Assembly: GCF_019392335.1 (NCBI RefSeq)
Contig: NZ_JAHXRQ010000001.1
Location: 620,001 to 684,000 of the forward strand
Direction of reading: 5' to 3'
DNA from: Mameliella sp. CS4
Lineage (GTDB): Bacteria; Pseudomonadota; Alphaproteobacteria; Rhodobacterales; Rhodobacteraceae
DNA length: 64,000 nucleotides
The notes under the pieces are model-generated. The model made no database searches. It was not told the origin of the DNA and saw only the letters and a list, made by a program, of their open reading frames with translations. Positions 60,909-64,000 of this stretch are shown here, piece by piece. The translations under genes and the position numbers were made by a program. Each line of letters begins with the position of its first letter. The stretch's first letter is position 1.

Positions 60909-62275
60909 GCGGGTCTCTCTCCCTGCGGATGCACCCATGCTAGCAGAACGAGACCGATCAGGAAAAGCCCGATCACCGGCAGAAAGCCAAGCTGGTTGGA
61001 CTGTGTCACATAGGTGAACAGGGTGATGAGCGCCGGTGCCAGAAAGGCCGTGGCCTTGCCCGCCAGCGCGAAGAGGCCGAACCCCTCTGCCGGGCGGGCG
61101 GGATCGCAGTGGCGCACCATCATGGACCGCGAGGCAGAATAGAGCGCGCCGCCCGTGCCGCCGATGATCGCGCCGCAGATGTAGAAGATGATGTCCGGCA
61201 CCAGAGAGCCCTGTGCCAACGGCATCCCGAACAGGTTTTCACGCGACATGCCGACTATCACGCAGCCCACCAGGATCAGCACCCAGATGCAGATCCGGAT
61301 CACCGGTTTGGGTCCGAACCGCTGATCCGCCAGCCCGCCGACCCAGGACAGGACCGCCGCCGCGATGGCCGCGATTATGCCGAAGACGCCGACCTGGATC
61401 ACTTGCCAGTCCAGCACCAGTGTCGCGTAGATGCCGCCATAGGCATAAAGCGCGGTCAGCGCGTCGCGATAGAACAGCGAGGACAAAAGGAAGCTGCGGC
61501 AGGACTTGCGGCGCGAGACACGACGGATGGTCTGCCCCAGGTCCGCCAGAACCTTGCGGACGCTTTCGGGCTTTTTGCGCTCCAGCGGGTCGTCATGGTT
61601 CCAGGCAAAGAAGGGGATCAGGAAGATCGCGAACCACAGCCCGATGAAGGGGCCGACGAACCGCGTGCCCTCGCGGGCCTCGGCGTCCAGGCCAAAGGGC
61701 GGGGCAAGTCCGATCAGGGTGGTGCCGCTTTCGTTTTCGGCAAAGAACAGCAGCATGATGAAGAGCGACAGCACCCCGCCCCAATAGCCAAAGGCCGTGG
61801 CGGTGCCCGAGATGCGGCCCACCTCTTCCTGTGTGCCGAGGCTGGGCAGGATCGCGTTGTTCAGGTTGAAGGCGGATTCGCTGGCCACGAAACCGATCCA
61901 GAACATCGCCAGAGCGATATAAAGGCCGCTGCCGTTGGGTTCGAGCTGCCACAGGGCAAAGGCCGACAGGATGGCAACCATGGTGAACAGCCAGAACCAG
62001 GGCCGTTTGCGCCCCGTGGCATCGGCCCAGGCACCCAGCAGGGGCGCGGAAAAGGCGATGACCAGCCCCGCGGCGGTCTGGGCCGAGGACCAGAGGCTTT
62101 GCGCATTGGCCTTGGCGCTGGCGGCCTCGGCGCCCTGGGCCATGAAATACTCTGCCGCGACGGCCGCGAAATAGGGGCTGAAGATAAAAGTCAGGCCAAG
62201 GGTGGCATAGGGCTGTTGCGCCCAGTCGAAGAACATCCAGCCCCAGATGCGTTGCCGTTTCGTCGGATGTGCCAT
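60905..62275 (-). CDS. MFS transporter, UMF1/Atg22-like
   Basis: 456-residue permease with about 12 helices. The start MxxxRRIWGWMFFDWAQQPYATL and the motif GAWADATGRKRPWFW between helices 2 and 3 mark the UMF1 group, related to yeast vacuolar Atg22. The substrate is unknown; in bacteria these genes often sit near peptidoglycan or amino-acid genes, and here mepA follows with overlap, so efflux of wall fragments is possible. Confidence 0.85.
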   Translation of the reverse strand: MAHPTKRQRIWGWMFFDWAQQPYATLGLTFIFSPYFAAVAAEYFMAQGAEAASAKANAQSLWSSAQTAAGLVIAFSAPLLGAWADATGRKRPWFWLFTMVAILSAFALWQLEPNGSGLYIALAMFWIGFVASESAFNLNNAILPSLGTQEEVGRISGTATAFGYWGGVLSLFIMLLFFAENESGTTLIGLAPPFGLDAEAREGTRFVGPFIGLWFAIFLIPFFAWNHDDPLERKKPESVRKVLADLGQTIRRVSRRKSCRSFLLSSLFYRDALTALYAYGGIYATLVLDWQVIQVGVFGIIAAIAAAVLSWVGGLADQRFGPKPVIRICIWVLILVGCVIVGMSRENLFGMPLAQGSLVPDIIFYICGAIIGGTGGALYSASRSMMVRHCDPARPAEGFGLFALAGKATAFLAPALITLFTYVTQSNQLGFLPVIGLFLIGLVLLAWVHPQGERPA

Positions 62276-62344
62276 GCCTGCCCCTTTGCGGAATGGGGCG
62301 ATAGAACCCATCCGGCGGGGGTGTGGCAAGTCGATTGCACGGAA

Positions 62345-62403
62345 GGGGGCTCTGCCCCCGGCTCTTCGAGCCTCCCCCGAAGTATTTGCCGGCCCAAAGA
62401 AAC
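62345..62403. repeat. Dispersed repeat, family B, copy 4
   Basis: GGGGGCTCTGCCCCCGGCTC, TTCGAGCC, TCCCCCGAAGTATTTG and CCCAAAGAAAC. It fills much of the 173-base gap between MFS and thioesterase genes. Confidence 0.7.
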
Positions 62404-62448
62404 ACATGCGGGCCGCGCTGATCGAGACGCTTTGGCGGCGGTGGGGCG

Positions 62449-62988
62449 TCAGCCCGAGGTTGCCGGTGGCCAGGGGCGGGCGTCTTCGGCGGCGATCCAG
62501 GCCTGGACCCAGTCGGGCAGCGGCGGGCTGTCTTCCGTTGCTCCCATTGCGCGGGCCGATCTGTCGGTGGTGACGATCCCCTTGGCGTCGGTCAGGGCGG
62601 CGCGATAGATCGCCTGGCTGGCGCATTCGCCGTCCGACCGCCACATCGACTGGTCAAGGTAGAGGAACCGGCGGTCCCAGCCCAACATGCGTGAATGCAT
62701 CTCGACCCTGTCCCACATCCGGACCCGGCGCCGATAGCGCACCACCGACCCGGCGATGGTCAGGCCCCAGCCCTGGTGTTTCAAGACGTCCACCAGGCCG
62801 GTGCGGACGGCCAGGGGGATGCGGCCAAGGTCATAGATCGTCAGGGTGCGACCGTTGTTCAGCTCCCACCACAGATCGAGATCCCAGGGCATGCAGACAT
62901 GGGTCGAGACATGGGTATCGAAGAGGCCGAGGCGTGGGGCGCGGCGGGCTTGGCGGACGTTGCGGGCAAGACGCAGAAATGGGTACAT
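62449..62988 (-). CDS. Thioesterase family protein (hotdog fold)
   Basis: 179 residues of the 4HBT_2/acyl-CoA thioesterase-like type: the start LRLARNVRQARRAPRLGLFDTHVSTHVCMPWDLDLWWELNNGR and SMWRSDGECASQAIYRAALTDAKGIV. Catalytic Asp in DLDLWWELNNG. Substrate probably an acyl-CoA or acyl-ACP, not determined. Minus strand, single gene. Confidence 0.8.
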   Translation of the reverse strand: MYPFLRLARNVRQARRAPRLGLFDTHVSTHVCMPWDLDLWWELNNGRTLTIYDLGRIPLAVRTGLVDVLKHQGWGLTIAGSVVRYRRRVRMWDRVEMHSRMLGWDRRFLYLDQSMWRSDGECASQAIYRAALTDAKGIVTTDRSARAMGATEDSPPLPDWVQAWIAAEDARPWPPATSG

Positions 62989-63120
62989 GGGCAGGCTCCT
63001 TGGCCCGCGTGATGCTGCGCGCGCAAAGCCGCGTCAATCGGGACCTCGCGGCACACTTGTCCTCCGGGGGATCTGCGCATACCTCTTGGCCGACCGGCAC
63101 CACGAGGAAAGGCCCATCAG

Positions 63121-63414
63121 ATGCAGTCGCTCTTTCAGATCCTGAACATGCTTCTCAGCATCGCGGTCTTTGTCATCGTCGCCCATGTCATCATGAGCTG
63201 GCTGATCAACTTCCAGATCCTCAACCTGCGCCAGCCGATCGTCGCGGCGATCTGGGACGGGCTGAACCGGATCCTGGAACCGGTCTATTCGCGCATCCGG
63301 AGCATTCTCCCGTCGATGGGCGGGCTGGATCTTGCGCCGCTGATCACGCTGATCGGGGTCTACGCGCTGCAGATCATCCTCGCCAACAACGCCGGGTTCT
63401 TCTACGGGTTCTAG
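63121..63414 (+). CDS. YggT family membrane protein
   Basis: 97 residues with two hydrophobic parts (7-30 and 71-90) and the family motif LNRILEPVYSRIRSILPSMGGLDLAPLITLIGVYALQ. YggT proteins are inner-membrane proteins linked to cell division, osmotic stress or photosystem assembly. Precedes recQ after a 116-base gap. Confidence 0.9.
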   Translation: MQSLFQILNMLLSIAVFVIVAHVIMSWLINFQILNLRQPIVAAIWDGLNRILEPVYSRIRSILPSMGGLDLAPLITLIGVYALQIILANNAGFFYGF

Positions 63415-63461
63415 GCCTCGGGCACCTCGCCAAAAGGCCCATATTGTGGTCTCCGGGGCTT

Positions 63462-63474
63462 GATTCACCGAATC
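63462..63474. promoter_or_regulatory. GATTC-ACC-GAATC dyad upstream of recQ
   Basis: A perfect 5-base dyad; each arm is a GANTC (CcrM) methylation site. It lies 57 bases before the recQ start in an AT-richer patch and could be part of a cell-cycle-controlled promoter. Confidence 0.35.
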
Positions 63475-63530
63475 TTAGTATGTGATTGTCTGGCGTGAGA
63501 GCAGATCAAGACAAATCCGACAGGTTATCC

Positions 63531-64000
63531 ATGCCGCGCGATGCCGGGGGCGCCGAGGCGCTGTTGCAAGAGATTTTCGGCTTCGACGCCTTTCGCCCCG
63601 GTCAGGGCGAGATTGTCGAGGCCGTGGCCGCGGGTGAAAACGTGCTGGCCATCATGCCCACGGGTGGCGGCAAATCCCTGTGTTTCCAGCTGCCTGCGCT
63701 GTTGCGCGACGGGGTGACCGTGGTCATTTCGCCGCTGATCGCGCTGATGCGCGACCAGGTGCGGGGCCTGCGTGAGGCGGGGGTGGCCGCGGGTGCGTTG
63801 ACGTCGGGCAATACGCCCGAGGAAACGGACGCCGTCTGGGACATGCTGCATTCCGGTGAGCTGAAACTACTGTACCTCGCGCCGGAACGGCTGGCCAATG
63901 GCGGCACGCAGCGGATGCTGGCGCAGGCCGGGATCTCTCTCATCGCCGTGGACGAGGCGCATTGCGTCAGCCAGTGGGGGCATGATTTCCGCCCCGATTA
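63531..64000 (+). CDS. recQ: ATP-dependent DNA helicase RecQ (5' part)
   Basis: The first 156 residues are visible: FGFDAFRPGQGEIVEAV (Q motif), Walker A TGGGKS (44-49), SPLIALMRDQV, LAPERL, DEAH (141-144) and aromatic-rich loop QWGHDFRPD. ATG at 63531 is in the expected place. The remaining RecA2, zinc and HRDC domains lie beyond the window. Confidence 0.95.
   Translation, partial: MPRDAGGAEALLQEIFGFDAFRPGQGEIVEAVAAGENVLAIMPTGGGKSLCFQLPALLRDGVTVVISPLIALMRDQVRGLREAGVAAGALTSGNTPEETDAVWDMLHSGELKLLYLAPERLANGGTQRMLAQAGISLIAVDEAHCVSQWGHDFRPD

Noticed and set aside
1..64000. Search by eye for tRNA genes, insertion sequences and prophage genes
   Set aside because: No cloverleaf-type sequences, transposase motifs or phage structural genes were recognised; a tRNAscan run would be needed to exclude tRNAs fully.

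Overview
The window is dense, high-GC chromosomal DNA. Genes are mostly housekeeping, many run in short operons with 4-base stop/start overlaps. The gene set points to an alphaproteobacterium of the Rhodobacteraceae (Roseobacter/Rhodobacter group): a FeS-type cryptochrome/photolyase after an SDR gene, a gcvTHP operon behind a tandem glycine riboswitch, a TIGR02302-type large membrane protein after lysA, an argH/small lipoprotein unit, fliL facing fliF-fliH-fliN-fliP across a CtrA-like box, and GC-rich dispersed hairpin repeats ending in an AGTATTT tract. I see no rRNA, tRNA, CRISPR array, transposase or phage gene. This is inferred from gene content, not from a database search.

Layout. 0-6.3 kb: a partial sugar-nucleotide epimerase, an HpaI-type aldolase, molybdate importer modABC, and an SDR-photolyase pair followed by a cluster of palindromes. 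6.3-11.3 kb (minus strand): two secreted 19-unit MORN-repeat paralogues, a membrane-anchored regulator joining a PhnD-like periplasmic domain to a LuxR-type HTH, and a periplasmic DsrE-like protein preceded by a long dyad. 11.4-17.9 kb: nadE, a secreted hypothetical, a metallopeptidase-thpR-pfkB overlap operon, gltX and a GGCT-like protein. 18-23.3 kb: FNR-like box, Rrf2 regulator, glycine riboswitch, gcvT-gcvH-gcvP. 23.3-31.6 kb: GST/YafY divergent pair, an IMPase, a lysophospholipase/ABC (tesA-ybbAB-like) divergent locus, a geranylgeranyl-reductase-family flavoprotein and an L,D-transpeptidase. 31.8-36.7 kb: flagellar genes. 37-47 kb: aldose epimerase, trhO, Hsp70-like, pncA-pncB, a decayed acyltransferase, a solute-binding/VWA protein, hisC-tyrA-extensin. 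47-50.3 kb: flotillin and NfeD-like pair, then a 635-base stretch without a clear gene but full of structure. 50.3-57.6 kb: TlpA, argH, a 47-residue lipoprotein, DUF2834, SDR, lysA, TIGR02302. 57.6-64 kb: arfB, a micro-ORF, a queuosine-precursor transporter behind a probable preQ1-I riboswitch, phytase-like and MepA lipoproteins, an MFS/UMF1 exporter, a thioesterase, YggT and the start of recQ.

The most unusual locus is 6.3-11.3 kb. A transmembrane one-component regulator sits in a same-strand cluster with two secreted MORN proteins and a periplasmic DsrE-like protein. An almost perfect 30-base dyad lies between the regulator and dsrE. The periplasmic domain type is the one known from the tetrathionate sensor TtrS, so a periplasmic sulfur-compound sensing unit is a reasonable but unproven hypothesis. 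Other items to check are the preQ1-I riboswitch, the mutually exclusive hairpins with a micro-ORF and (TC)10 tract at 49.9-50.2 kb, the micro-ORF with a perfect extended Shine-Dalgarno at 58.2 kb, and two families of dispersed repeats.
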